NCBI GenBank assembly: GCA_023896275.1
Contig: MLDA01000019.1
Coordinates: 22,612-86,611 of the forward strand
Direction of reading: 5' to 3'
DNA from: Kocuria rosea subsp. polaris
GTDB taxonomy: Bacteria; Actinomycetota; Actinomycetes; Actinomycetales; Micrococcaceae
DNA length: 64,000 nucleotides
This document shows, one piece after another, positions 33,518-42,238 of the stretch. How positions within the stretch are numbered: position 1 is the first letter of the stretch; every line of letters begins with the position of its first letter. Under the pieces are notes generated by a model. That model did no database searches and was not told the origin of the DNA. It worked only from the letters and a program-made list of their open reading frames with translations. The translations under genes and the position numbers were made by a program.

Positions 33518-34098
33518 TCGATCGAGGCCATGAGCTCGACGACGCGATCGAGGAACGCGTCGACCTGACTCTCCTCGTATCCGTCCTGGCCCTGCGCCTC
33601 GCGGAAGGTGGCGCGGCGGACGGCGTCGACGCTCATCGGGACGTCTTTCTCGAAGTAGTCAGCGAGCTGGTCGCACAGGGCGTCCACGTCTTCGACGTTG
33701 TAGCTGGCGACGTTCCGGCGGGACGGCCGGCGGAAGCGCTCGCCGGGCTGGCGGTGCAGACGGCCGCGCAGGATCGTGGAGAGGCGGCCGACCTGCTGCA
33801 GCCAGGCCTCCTCGCCCTCGGCCTCGACGAGAGCCTCGCGCTCGCGCTTGGCGAAGACGTCCTCGAGGCGATCGAGTGCCGAGTCGACAGTGCGGGCGTC
33901 GTAGCCGCCCTTCTGGGGGTCGAACGCGGTGCGGCGGACGAGATGGCTCGTGACGATCTCGTCGTCGGCCCCGGTCCCGTTGAACGTACCGCGAGCGCGC
34001 GCCAGAAACTCATCGACCTGCTCGATGCTGTATCCGTACTCGTTGGCCGCCACCGTCTCGAACGGCAGGGCGGCTTGGCGCATGTCTGGCTGGCTCAC
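33514..34098 (-). CDS. DivIVA-domain (DivI1A repeat) protein
   Basis: The 194-residue protein contains four copies of the short DivI1A-type motif, each with an aromatic residue and a Val-Asp pair: YGYSIEQVDEFL (about 21-32), GGYDARTVDSAL (65-76), ASYNVEDVDALC and DGYEESQVDAFL (near the C-terminus). Similar proteins in actinobacteria are linked to polar growth or division, but the exact role is unknown. The GTG at 34098 follows GAGGGAC. A -35/-10 pair stands about 90 bases upstream. It lies between cdsA and the convergent symporter. Confidence 0.8.
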   Translation of the reverse strand: MSQPDMRQAALPFETVAANEYGYSIEQVDEFLARARGTFNGTGADDEIVTSHLVRRTAFDPQKGGYDARTVDSALDRLEDVFAKREREALVEAEGEEAWLQQVGRLSTILRGRLHRQPGERFRRPSRRNVASYNVEDVDALCDQLADYFEKDVPMSVDAVRRATFREAQGQDGYEESQVDAFLDRVVELMASID

Positions 34099-34189
34099 GA
34101 ATTGTCCCTCTAAGCTCCGGTTGGTACCGATTCTGGTACTCGATGTCTTGCTGTGGTTCCGCAGCGGGCGCCGCCCGGAACCCCTCACG

Positions 34190-34218
34190 ACTATAGTACC
34201 GACTTTCGCGCCTGTCCG
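34190..34218 (-). promoter_or_regulatory. promoter of the DivIVA-like gene
   Basis: CGGACA (34213-34218) and TATAGT (34190-34195) on the minus strand are 17 bases apart. A GC-rich stem built on GGTTCC/GGAACC (about 34155-34182) lies in the 85-base leader. Confidence 0.55.
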
Positions 34219-34244
34219 GGCGGCTCGTCCGCGTGCCGGTCCGG

Positions 34245-35123
34245 CTAGGCCTGACCCATCGCGGAGGTCAGCACCACGGCCATCAGATACGCCGCCGGCG
34301 CGGCGAAGACGATCGAATCAAGACGGTCCATGACGCCCCCGTGGCCGGGCAGCAGGTTGCTCATGTCCTTGATGCCGAGTTCGCGCTTGACCATCGACTC
34401 GGCCAGATCCCCGGCGGTCGCCGCGGCGACCGTCGCGACGGCCAAGGGGATACCGACCCACCAGGGCACGTCCAGTAGGAAGACCGCCGCGCCGATGGCG
34501 ACGAGGATCGCCCCACCCACGGAGCCGGCGAAACCCTCCCAGGACTTCTTCGGGCTGATCTTCGGCGCCATGGGGTGCTTGCCGAAGAACGCGCCGATGA
34601 GATATCCGAAGGTGTCGTTCGCAACGACGAGCAGGAGCATCGTGGCCACCATAAAGTGGCCCTTCTCCCGCGCGAAGAGCAGAACCGCGAAGCTCATCAG
34701 GAACGGGACCCACAGGAACACGCCCGTGGAGGCGGTGATCGACCGGATGGCACCGCGTCCGCCCTCGATGACACGCCAGAGCACGATGAGAACGACAGCG
34801 CCGGCCAGTGCGAAACCGAGCGCTTCCGGTCCGCCGTAGTGCGCGGCGAAGGGCAGTGCAACAGAGCCAGCCGCCAACGGGACGATGGGGACATCGACAT
34901 CGGCGGCGCTCAACGCCCGGGCGACTTCCCAGCAGCCGAAGACGCCGAAGACGGCGACCGTCGCGACGAACGCGACGGGGAAGAAGAAGAGCCCCGCCAG
35001 AACTGCGGCGAGGAGGATGATGCCGACCGCGATCGCGGCCGGGAGGTTCCTCCCGGCCCGCGATGGCTTCGTACGTTCCGCTCGCCGGGAACGTCGCGAG
35101 GCCGGCTCCGCGGGGGTCGTCAT
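34245..35123 (-). CDS. cdsA: phosphatidate cytidylyltransferase
   Basis: CdsA makes CDP-diacylglycerol from phosphatidic acid and CTP in the membrane. The 292-residue protein has a basic N-terminal tail, about eight helices, and the family signature near the C-terminus: KRELGIKDMSNLLPGHGGVM followed by DRLDS, with the catalytic acidic residues. SPKKSWEGFAGS is the second hallmark. It starts with an ATG that shares a base with the frr stop (TAATG). Its product feeds the CDP-alcohol phosphatidyltransferase at 43.1 kb. Confidence 0.96.
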   Translation of the reverse strand: MTTPAEPASRRSRRAERTKPSRAGRNLPAAIAVGIILLAAVLAGLFFFPVAFVATVAVFGVFGCWEVARALSAADVDVPIVPLAAGSVALPFAAHYGGPEALGFALAGAVVLIVLWRVIEGGRGAIRSITASTGVFLWVPFLMSFAVLLFAREKGHFMVATMLLLVVANDTFGYLIGAFFGKHPMAPKISPKKSWEGFAGSVGGAILVAIGAAVFLLDVPWWVGIPLAVATVAAATAGDLAESMVKRELGIKDMSNLLPGHGGVMDRLDSIVFAAPAAYLMAVVLTSAMGQA

Positions 35124-35680
35124 TAGACCTCCAGCAGCTCGGCTTCCTTGCGCTTGAGCAGCTCGTCGACGGTGTCGACGTACTTTTTGGTCAGCGCGTC
35201 CAGCTCCTTCTCGCCGCGGTTGCCGTCGTCCTCGCCAACCTCGCCATCCTTGACGAGCTTGTCGATGGCGTCCTTGGCCTTACGGCGGTGGTTGCGAAGT
35301 GCGACCTTCGCGTCCTCGCCCTTGCCGCGGACGATCTTGACGTATTCCTTGCGGCGCTCCGCCGTCAGCTCGGGCAAGACCACCCGGATGGCTTTGCCGT
35401 CGTTGGACGGGTTGGCACCGATCTCGGAGTCGGAGAGGGCCTTCTCGATCGCGCGCAGCGCCGAGACGTCGTACGGCGTGATGAGGATCGTGCGCGCGTC
35501 GGTGACTGCAAACGAGGCCAGCTGCTGCAGCGGGGTCATCGAGCCGTAGTAGTCGACCATGACCTTGGCGTAGAGGCTGGGGTTGGCGCGGCCGGTGCGG
35601 ATCGAGGAGAAGTCCTCCTTCGCCGCCTCCACGGTGCGCTCCATCTTGTCGGTGGCGTCTGTCAGGGTCTCATCAATCAC
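35123..35680 (-). CDS. frr: ribosome recycling factor
   Basis: RRF splits post-termination ribosomes together with EF-G. The sequence has the [15 protein letters not shown] signature and ends with the helix [16 protein letters not shown]. Using the GTG at 35680, seven bases after AAGGAG, gives exactly 185 residues, the canonical length; an ATG six codons upstream overlaps that ribosome-binding site and is rejected. It follows pyrH, with an 84-base gap, and is coupled to cdsA. Confidence 0.96.
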   Translation of the reverse strand: MIDETLTDATDKMERTVEAAKEDFSSIRTGRANPSLYAKVMVDYYGSMTPLQQLASFAVTDARTILITPYDVSALRAIEKALSDSEIGANPSNDGKAIRVVLPELTAERRKEYVKIVRGKGEDAKVALRNHRRKAKDAIDKLVKDGEVGEDDGNRGEKELDALTKKYVDTVDELLKRKEAELLEV

Positions 35681-35764
35681 GTCGGTACTCCTTGTCATCG
35701 CCTGCCACAGGAGGACAGGCCGGATCGGTGGCTGGACTCGTTTTTATCCTATGTCAGGTGGCCG

Positions 35765-36526
35765 CTAGACCGTGACGCGCGTGCCCAGCGGTTCGCCGAG
35801 GAGCGCGCCGGTCACGTTGCCTTCGCCCTCCATGCCGAAGACCCGCATGGCCAGGCTGTTGTCTTTGCACATCGTCATCGCGGTCTGGTCCATGACGCGG
35901 ATGTTCTTCAGCAGCGCCTCATCGTAGGTCAGCTCGTCGAGCTTGACGGCTGACGGGTCCTTCTTGGGGTCGGCGCTGTAGACGCCGTCGACGCCGCTCT
36001 TGGCCATGAGGACTTCGTCGGCGCGGACCTCGAGGGCACGCTGCGCGGCAACGGTGTCGGTCGAGAAGTACGGCAGACCGGCACCGGCGCCGAAGATCAC
36101 GACGCGGTCCTTTTCCAGGTGCCGGATCGCCCGGCGGGGAATGTAGGCCTCGGCGACCTGGGCCATCGAAATGGCCGACTGGACTCGGGTGTCGACGCCG
36201 GCCTGCTCGAGGAAGTCCTGGAGCGCCAGGCAGTTCATCACGGTCCCGAGCATGCCCATGTAGTCCGCACGGGAGCGGTCCATACCGGACTGCGAGAGCT
36301 CGGCCCCGCGGAAGAAGTTGCCGCCGCCGACGACGATGGCCGTCTCGACAGTGCCGACCGTCTGCGCGATCTGCTCCGCGATCGCTTGCACGGTCTCGGG
36401 GTCGACGCCGAGCTTGCCGCCCCCGAACACTTCGCCGGAGAGTTTGAGCAGGACGCGTCGGCGCTTGCCACCGCCGTGTGCCGTGGTCTCGTCGGTGCCG
36501 ACCTGTTCCGCTGTGGCCTTGTCCAA
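35765..36526 (-). CDS. pyrH: uridylate kinase (UMP kinase)
   Basis: PyrH phosphorylates UMP to UDP for RNA and DNA synthesis. The 253-residue amino-acid-kinase-fold protein shows [20 protein letters not shown], the [18 protein letters not shown] segment and [17 protein letters not shown]. The only start with a good ribosome-binding site is TTG at 36526, five bases after AAGGGAGG; longer frames run into non-conserved sequence. A terminator hairpin lies between tsf and this gene, so it may have its own promoter in the 169-base gap. Confidence 0.94.
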   Translation of the reverse strand: MDKATAEQVGTDETTAHGGGKRRRVLLKLSGEVFGGGKLGVDPETVQAIAEQIAQTVGTVETAIVVGGGNFFRGAELSQSGMDRSRADYMGMLGTVMNCLALQDFLEQAGVDTRVQSAISMAQVAEAYIPRRAIRHLEKDRVVIFGAGAGLPYFSTDTVAAQRALEVRADEVLMAKSGVDGVYSADPKKDPSAVKLDELTYDEALLKNIRVMDQTAMTMCKDNSLAMRVFGMEGEGNVTGALLGEPLGTRVTV

Positions 36527-36617
36527 TGGGACCTCCCTTGTCCGCTCGCCATCGTCGATGGTGTGCGCCGTCGTCGTTGTCTGTCTTCGCCCCGTGCACG
36601 GCACGGGGCAGGGAAAA

Positions 36618-36646
36618 GGGGTGGCCACCTGATTGGTGGCCACCCC
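36618..36646 (-). terminator. terminator after tsf
   Basis: Perfect 12-base arms (36618-36629 and 36635-36646) enclose TGATT and are followed on the minus strand by TTTTCCC. It separates the rpsB-tsf operon from pyrH-frr-cdsA. Confidence 0.75.
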
Positions 36647-36695
36647 CTCTACCGTACGTGCGGGCGGGCGGTTGTGCCGTCCGCCAGCTGCTTGC

Positions 36696-37535
36696 TTAGG
36701 AGCCTACGCGGAAACGCGCGAAGGCGGTAGCAGCAACGCCGGCCTCTTCGAGGACCTTGCCGACGGTCTTCTTGGTGTCCTTGGCGAACGCCTGGTCCGT
36801 CAAGACGATCTCCTTGAAGAAACCGGTCAGACGGCCTTCGACGATCTTGACCATGGCGGCTTCGGGCTTGCCCTCGGCCTTGGCGGTCTCCTCGGCCACG
36901 CGGCGCTCGTTCTCGACCGTTTCGGCCGGGACCTCGTCGCGCGTCAGGAACGTCGGAGCCATCGCGGCAGCGTGCACGGCAACGTCGTGCGCGGCCGTTC
37001 CCGCTTCCTCGCCGGTGCCGTCGACGGCAACCAGGACGCCGACCTGAGCCGGCAGGTCCTTGGACGTCTTGTGCAGGTAGGCGTCCACCAGGGCGCCTTC
37101 GACGCGGGAAACGCGGCGGACCACGATCTTCTCGCCCAGGGCAGCGGCCTCGCCGATGATCCATTCGCTCAGCGGCTTGCCATCGACGTCCGCGGCCTGC
37201 AGGGCCTCGGCATCGGTGGCGCCGGAAGCGACGGCGGCGTCCAGGACGGTGGCCGCGAGGGCGATGAACTTGTCAGACTTGGCGACGAAGTCGGTCTCGC
37301 AGTTGACCTCGACCATGACGCCGACGGTACCGTCGACGACCGTGGCGGTCACGAGGCCCTCAGCCGTCGAACGGCCTTCGCGCTTGGTGGCGCCCTTGAG
37401 GCCCTTGATGCGGATGAGCTCCATCGCCTTGTCGGCGTTGCCGTCGGCCTCGTCGAGGGCCTTCTTGACGTCCATCATGCCGGCGCCCGTGCGCTCGCGC
37501 AGGGCCTTGATGTCAGCGGCGGTGTAGTTAGCCAT
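36696..37535 (-). CDS. tsf: translation elongation factor Ts
   Basis: EF-Ts recharges EF-Tu with GTP. The N-terminal UBA-like part has [20 protein letters not shown] and the core begins with the [14 protein letters not shown] signature near residue 75. The 279-residue length is normal for Micrococcales. The ATG at 37535 is chosen on conservation of the [12 protein letters not shown] start; the upstream GGGGTT is a weak ribosome-binding site. It follows rpsB after a hairpin at 37602-37638. Confidence 0.97.
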   Translation of the reverse strand: MANYTAADIKALRERTGAGMMDVKKALDEADGNADKAMELIRIKGLKGATKREGRSTAEGLVTATVVDGTVGVMVEVNCETDFVAKSDKFIALAATVLDAAVASGATDAEALQAADVDGKPLSEWIIGEAAALGEKIVVRRVSRVEGALVDAYLHKTSKDLPAQVGVLVAVDGTGEEAGTAAHDVAVHAAAMAPTFLTRDEVPAETVENERRVAEETAKAEGKPEAAMVKIVEGRLTGFFKEIVLTDQAFAKDTKKTVGKVLEEAGVAATAFARFRVGS

Positions 37536-37601
37536 GTACAACCCCATTCGTTGTGGTTTGTCGAAGAATCTACGGGGTGGGCCCTCACGGGCCCGGTCTG
37601 T

Positions 37602-37638
37602 GAAAAGCCGGCGGGGCTGTTGACCCCGCCGGCTTTTC
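37602..37638 (-). terminator. rpsB-tsf intercistronic hairpin (attenuator)
   Basis: Perfect 15-base arms (37602-37616 and 37624-37638) with a seven-base loop, ending in CTTTTC on the minus strand, stand 13 bases after rpsB. It can lower tsf relative to rpsB, as seen in other bacteria. Confidence 0.7.
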
Positions 37639-37650
37639 TACATCATGTGA

Positions 37651-38532
37651 TTACTTGGCGTCCTCGGCGGGTGCCTTGGCGTCCTCAGCGGCCGTCTCGG
37701 CCGGAGCCTCGGTCGCCTCGGCGGCCGGAGCCTCCGTTGCCTCGGCAGCGGCGGCCTCTTCGGCCTGCTTGCCCTCGAGCAGCTCGCGCTCCCACTCGGC
37801 CAGCGGCTCGGCCGGTGCCTCGGTGTTGCCCGAAGCCTTGTTGTTGCGGGCGATGAGGCCCTCGGCAACGGCGTCGGCGACCACGCGGGTCAGGAGGTTG
37901 ACGGAGCGGATGGCGTCGTCGTTACCCGGGATCGGGTACGCAACGTCGTCCGGGTCGCAGTTGGTGTCGAGGATCGCGACGATCGGGATACCGAGCTTCT
38001 GCGCCTCGTCAACGGCGAGGTGCTCCTTCTTGGTGTCGACGATCCACAGCAGCGACGGAGTCTTCGTCAGGTTGCGGATACCACCGAGGTTGGCCTGCAG
38101 CTTGGTCAGCTCGCGCTTGAGCAGCAGCAGTTCCTTCTTGGTGTGGCCGGAGCCGGCGACGTCCTCGAAGTTGATCTCTTCCAGTTCCTTCATACGCTGC
38201 ACACGCTTGGCAACGGTCTGGAAGTTGGTGAGCATGCCGCCCAGCCAGCGCTGGTTGACGTAGGGCTGGTTCACGCGGTTCGCCTGCTCGGCGATCGCTT
38301 CCTGCGCCTGCTTCTTCGTGCCGACGAACAGGACGGAGCCGCCGTGGGCCACCGTCTGCTTGACGAACTCGTAGGCGTTGTCGATGTAGGCCAGCGACTG
38401 CTGCAGGTCGATGATGTAGATGCCGTTGCGCTCCGTGAAGATGAAACGCTTCATCTTCGGGTTCCAACGACGGGTCTGGTGGCCAAAGTGAACGCCGCTG
38501 TCGAGCAGCTGGCGCATGGTAACGACTGGCAT
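37651..38532 (-). CDS. rpsB: 30S ribosomal protein S2
   Basis: S2 is a large protein of the small ribosomal subunit. Signatures are [20 protein letters not shown] at residues 6-25 and the later [20 protein letters not shown]. At 293 residues it is longer than the 240-260 typical core because of a low-complexity C-terminal tail of about 55 residues rich in Ala and Glu. AAGGAG seven bases before the ATG at 38532 fixes the start. It is the first gene of the rpsB-tsf unit. Confidence 0.97.
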   Translation of the reverse strand: MPVVTMRQLLDSGVHFGHQTRRWNPKMKRFIFTERNGIYIIDLQQSLAYIDNAYEFVKQTVAHGGSVLFVGTKKQAQEAIAEQANRVNQPYVNQRWLGGMLTNFQTVAKRVQRMKELEEINFEDVAGSGHTKKELLLLKRELTKLQANLGGIRNLTKTPSLLWIVDTKKEHLAVDEAQKLGIPIVAILDTNCDPDDVAYPIPGNDDAIRSVNLLTRVVADAVAEGLIARNNKASGNTEAPAEPLAEWERELLEGKQAEEAAAAEATEAPAAEATEAPAETAAEDAKAPAEDAK

Positions 38533-38959
38533 GTCGTCACTCCTTCCGGCAGTGGCGGACCGGCCTTCGCGAGGCCGCGGTAACTGCCCTTGTTTTTCGG
38601 GTTGATCGGCTATCCACCCCTCGTGGGTGGCGCCCCTGGCACAGGCTGCCTCTCGGCCCCCGCATCCTGACCGGACGAGCCGGACCGCTGGATGCGCGGT
38701 CCACGCCTCCCGGGTTCCAAGAACCGGGCCGGACGTGAAAACGCTGTACGCGAAGTCAATCGGCCGCACCTGACGCTGGCCGCCGCACCCGGAGGCACGG
38801 CAGAACGCATCGATGCAGACGACTGCACGCACCAGTGTACTACAGCGCGGACCCCGCCCCGGCCCCGACCCGACGTCCACAGACGACCGTTCGGGTCACC
38901 TCGTCCACACCGTACGACGACGCCGCGCCCGGGTGGCGCCGGTGGGGCACGCTCGTGCC
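38533..38959. other. 427-base non-coding region between rpsB and the LytM-like gene
   Basis: This divergent region must hold the rpsB promoter and leader (minus strand) and the promoter of the secreted LytM-like gene (plus strand). TTGACT on the minus strand near 38755-38760 is a possible -35 box, but no good -10 is found 16-18 bases away. Short GC-rich repeats occur around 38695-38735. I found no open frame with coding features and no recognisable riboswitch. Confidence 0.5.
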
Positions 38960-39544
38960 ATGAACCATTCACCATCGCGCCGGAGATACGGCCGAGCGCC
39001 AACGGCCGCCACCGCGGTGGCGGCCATACTCGCCGTGTTGATCTCGGTCCCATCTGCGACCGCGGACGTCCCGCACGGCGGCTCGCCCCCGGCGGCGGCA
39101 CAGCCGGGCCGAGTACCGGCGGCCGACTGGGAGTGGCCGCTCGGGGACGCGGCCTCACCACCGCGCGTCGCGCGCGGTTTCGAGGAGCCGGAGTCTGCCT
39201 GGGGGCCCGGTCACCGCGGCGCCGACCTGGTTGCGGACCGCGGCGCGCAGGTCCGCTCCCCCGCCGGGGGCACGGTCGCCTTCGTCGGCGTCGTAGTCGA
39301 CCGCCCGGTGCTCAGCATCGACCACGGCAACGGGCTGCGCACAAGCCTCGAACCGGTCCAGGCTCAGGTGCAGGTCGGGGACGCCGTGTCCGCAGGCGAG
39401 ATCGTCGGCACCATCGCCGAGGGCGGGCACTGCGGAGCGGGCTGCCTCCACTGGGGGCTGCGACTCGACGGGGTCTACATCGACCCACTGCCAACGGTCA
39501 GGGACCTTCGGCCGTCGATCCTCTTGCCGCTTCCGGCCGGGTGA
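38960..39544 (+). CDS. secreted LytM/M23-like protein with altered active site
   Basis: The 194-residue protein has an export signal (about residues 14-36, cleavage near SATADV) followed by an M23 peptidase-like beta domain. The zinc ligands H85 and D89 (GHRGAD) and H164 (LHWG) are present. The first His of the usual HxH motif is Cys162 here, and the middle catalytic His region reads RTSLEPV without His. It may therefore be a non-catalytic regulator or a divergent endopeptidase acting on the cell wall. CACGCT lies six bases before the ATG, so the transcript may be leaderless. Its 3' end overlaps the convergent glycosyltransferase by 47 bases. Confidence 0.8.
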   Translation: MNHSPSRRRYGRAPTAATAVAAILAVLISVPSATADVPHGGSPPAAAQPGRVPAADWEWPLGDAASPPRVARGFEEPESAWGPGHRGADLVADRGAQVRSPAGGTVAFVGVVVDRPVLSIDHGNGLRTSLEPVQAQVQVGDAVSAGEIVGTIAEGGHCGAGCLHWGLRLDGVYIDPLPTVRDLRPSILLPLPAG

Positions 39545-40769
39545 CGCGGCGGTAGATCTCCATCATCTTCGAGGTCTGCCGGCTCTGCATCAGCTGGTCG
39601 GCACCGGTGGCGCGCCAGCGTCTGCCGGCTCCGATCTGGGCCACCGCGCCGGAGATTGCGCTGGCGAGACCGGCCACCGTGTCGTCCGGGGTCAGCCAGT
39701 AACTGCCGCCGGGCAGATCTGCGGCGATCCGGTGGTCGCTGAGGATCGTCGGGGTGCCCAGGGCCGCCGCCTCGAACACCGTCATACCCTGGGTCTCAAA
39801 CCCTATCGACGTCTGCACGAGCGCATCCGCGGCCGCCAGTTCGGCGAGCATCTGCTCGTAGGTGACCTTGCCGCGGAAGACGAATCGCGGCCCGCCGGCG
39901 CGGCTGGCGCTCATGGGCAGGTGGCGGGCGACCAGCGATTCGGCCTTCGCGCGCTGAGCTCCGTCGCCGAAGACATGCACGTCGACACCCTGCTTCGAGG
40001 CGAGGACCGCCTCGAGGAACGGGATGAGACGCTTCTCGGGGCTGAACCTGCCCGTCCAGACGAGCCGGATGCGGTCGTCGTGCTCGCCCCGTGCCGGCGG
40101 AGACGCGATCAATTCGCGGGCGATGTCGTCGTCGAGGCCCGTGGGGACGACGTCGATGTCGTCGAAGACGTTGTGTTCCTCGAGGAGCGAGGCGAAGTGC
40201 GTCGACGGCGCCGTGACCGCTGCGGCGGCGTCGGTGAATCCGCGCAGGTACGTCCAAGCGTCCTTCGGCACGGGGCCCTGCAGCCGCATCAGCCGGTGCT
40301 GGGCCAGGCCGAAGCCGCGCTGGACGAGACCCGGCAGCGGCACGGTGGCCGCCAGCCCGACGTCGAGCCGGTTGTGCATCGTGTGCACGACGGGTGTCCC
40401 GTGGCGCTGGGCGAAACGGTAGCCGATGACGGCGCCCCAGAAGTCGGCCTGGATGTGCACGACGTCGACCGACGCCCAGCCGTCGAAGGCGCGGTCCAAC
40501 CGGGCGTCGAGCCGACGGTTCGGCACGTTGAGGGAGTATTCGCCCGGTCCGAGCGGCACTCCCGGCAACTCGATCACCGAGAGCATCGCCGGCTGTTCAT
40601 CGCGCCCGCGGCGGCGCCGGGCGGGGGCGACGATCGTGACGCGGTGGCCGAGCCGTTCAAGGAAGCGTTGCTGCAACAAGACCGAGGTCTGCATGCCGCC
40701 GAGCGTTCCGGGGTGCTGGTCGGCGAAGACCGCGATGTGCAGGGCGGGCGCCTGCGAGCTTTCTGCCAT
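39498..40769 (-). CDS. GT4-family glycosyltransferase
   Basis: This 423-residue retaining glycosyltransferase has the GT-B fold: N-terminal domain with GTLGGMQTSVLLQQRFLERL and acceptor-side VVHTMHNRLDVG, and C-terminal nucleotide-sugar domain with VWTGRFSPEKRLIPFLEAV and the EX7E region FETQGMTVFEAAALGTP. It starts at ATG 40769 after GAAAGG. A mannosyl or glucosyl transfer to lipid is plausible given the neighbouring GT4, transporter and phospholipid genes, but the substrate is not known. Confidence 0.88.
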   Translation of the reverse strand: MAESSQAPALHIAVFADQHPGTLGGMQTSVLLQQRFLERLGHRVTIVAPARRRRGRDEQPAMLSVIELPGVPLGPGEYSLNVPNRRLDARLDRAFDGWASVDVVHIQADFWGAVIGYRFAQRHGTPVVHTMHNRLDVGLAATVPLPGLVQRGFGLAQHRLMRLQGPVPKDAWTYLRGFTDAAAAVTAPSTHFASLLEEHNVFDDIDVVPTGLDDDIARELIASPPARGEHDDRIRLVWTGRFSPEKRLIPFLEAVLASKQGVDVHVFGDGAQRAKAESLVARHLPMSASRAGGPRFVFRGKVTYEQMLAELAAADALVQTSIGFETQGMTVFEAAALGTPTILSDHRIAADLPGGSYWLTPDDTVAGLASAISGAVAQIGAGRRWRATGADQLMQSRQTSKMMEIYRRVTRPEAARGSTAEGP

Positions 40770-40885
40770 CGGTGCCTTTCGCGTTTCGGCGGCGGCCGGG
40801 GCCGGGAGCCTCGGCCGCTGCCACAGTGAACGGGCCGGCCCCGGCGGGTGCGTCGCGCGGACGCGCCCGCCGGAGCGAGCCTCGG

Positions 40886-40959
40886 TAGGGCGAGTGGGGC
40901 TTGAACCCACGACCAAAGGATTATGAGTCCTCTGCTCTGACCAACTGAGCTACCGCCCC
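40886..40959 (-). tRNA. tRNA with CAU anticodon (tRNA-Met or tRNA-Ile2)
   Basis: The minus strand folds into a full cloverleaf of 74 bases: acceptor GGGGCGG, D-arm AGCTCAGTTGG, anticodon loop CTCATAA with CAT, and T-arm GTGGGTTCAAGCCCCAC. The 3' CCA is not encoded (A73 followed by CCG). The loop and the TTTGGTC variable region resemble lysidine-modified tRNA-Ile2 more than initiator tRNA, but I cannot decide between elongator Met and Ile2. Pairs 1-72 and 7-66 are G-U, which is unusual. Confidence 0.88.
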
Positions 40960-41041
40960 GAACCGCTGCCGCCCGGGCAGCGAACCCATCCTACTATCGG
41001 TTCCCTGCCCGCGCGTCGCGGCTGCCGCGCCTGGCCGGGTT

Positions 41042-42238
41042 TCAGCTGGTGACCGTCGAGGGGTCGGCACCGCGGTAGATCGCCTCGAAGGTACCCATCG
41101 TCTTGTCCTGGCTGTGCTTGGCGGCCTTGTCGTGACCCGCCGCGCCCATCCGTCGACGCCCCTCCTCGTCCAGGGCCAGAATCCGGTCCAGCTTTTCCGC
41201 GAGGTCCGCGGCATCCCCTGGTGTGAAGAGGTAACCGTTGACCCCGTCGTCGACGAGGTGCGGTAGCGCCATCGCGTCAGCGAGGACCACCGGGCGCGAC
41301 GCCGAGAGCGCCTCGAGCGTCACCAGCGACTGCAGTTCAGCGGTGCCTGGCTGGCAGAAGACGTCGGCGGCGAGATAGGCGCTGCGCAGCTGGGCGTCGT
41401 CAACGTGCCCACGGAAGTGCACGCGGTCCCCGACGCCGGCGGCGGCCGCGCGCTCCTCGAGCGGTTCACGTTGCTCACCGCCGCCGATCACCTCAAGGTG
41501 GGGCTGCGGCACCGTGTTTGTCAACGCGAGGGCATCGATCAGGACGTCGATGTTCTTCTCGACGGCCAGGCGGCCGACGAAGAGCACCGTCGGGTGGTCC
41601 CGACGTTCGACCTGCTCGCCGGGCGCCTGCTCGTAGTGAGCGGAGTCGATGCCGTTGGACAGCGGCAGAATCCGGTTGAGCCCGGCGTAGCGGCGCATGG
41701 CGTCGGCGGCCAGCGGCGTCGGCGTGGTGACGACGTCCGCCTTGCCCATGATCTTGCCCATGTCGCGCCACGAGTTCTTCGCGACGATGCGCTTGAACCA
41801 CTTCGGGAACGGCAGGAACGGGTCGAGGTTCTCGGGCATGAAGTGATTCGTGGCGACGAGCCGGATGCCCCGCTTGCGCGCCTGATTCACGGCGGCCTGC
41901 CCGATCATGTAGTGGCACTGGACGTGCACGACGTCCGGGCGGACCTCATCGAGGATCCGTGCGAGATCGCGCGAGGCACGCCAGGGAAGACAGACCCGCA
42001 GCGTCTCGTGGGTCGGGACGCTGTGGGAGGCGATCCGATGGACCGTCGCCTCCTCCTGGACGTCCACGCGGCTGGGTCCCGAGCAGTTCCGTGCCGCGAC
42101 GATGTGCACTTCGTGGCCCCTGGCGTGCATCGCCGTCGCCAACCGGTAGCAGAAGACCGCGGCCCCGTTCACGTCCGGGGGGTAGGTATCTGCGGCGATC
42201 AGGATTTTCAGGGGTTTTTCACCGGTCACGGTGGTCAA
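41042..42238 (-). CDS. GT4-family glycosyltransferase (second copy)
   Basis: This 398-residue GT-B enzyme begins with ILIAADTYPPDVNGAAVFC, typical of lipid mannosyl/glucosyl transferases, and has the donor site FVGRLAVEKNIDVLIDALAL and the EX7E motif ELQSLVTLEALSASRPVV. No membrane segment is present; it would act at the inner face of the membrane. The start overlaps the DMT transporter stop as ATGA, so it is the last gene of an operon from the holin-family gene at 44.5 kb downwards. Glycolipid synthesis is a reasonable guess. Confidence 0.88.
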   Translation of the reverse strand: MTTVTGEKPLKILIAADTYPPDVNGAAVFCYRLATAMHARGHEVHIVAARNCSGPSRVDVQEEATVHRIASHSVPTHETLRVCLPWRASRDLARILDEVRPDVVHVQCHYMIGQAAVNQARKRGIRLVATNHFMPENLDPFLPFPKWFKRIVAKNSWRDMGKIMGKADVVTTPTPLAADAMRRYAGLNRILPLSNGIDSAHYEQAPGEQVERRDHPTVLFVGRLAVEKNIDVLIDALALTNTVPQPHLEVIGGGEQREPLEERAAAAGVGDRVHFRGHVDDAQLRSAYLAADVFCQPGTAELQSLVTLEALSASRPVVLADAMALPHLVDDGVNGYLFTPGDAADLAEKLDRILALDEEGRRRMGAAGHDKAAKHSQDKTMGTFEAIYRGADPSTVTS

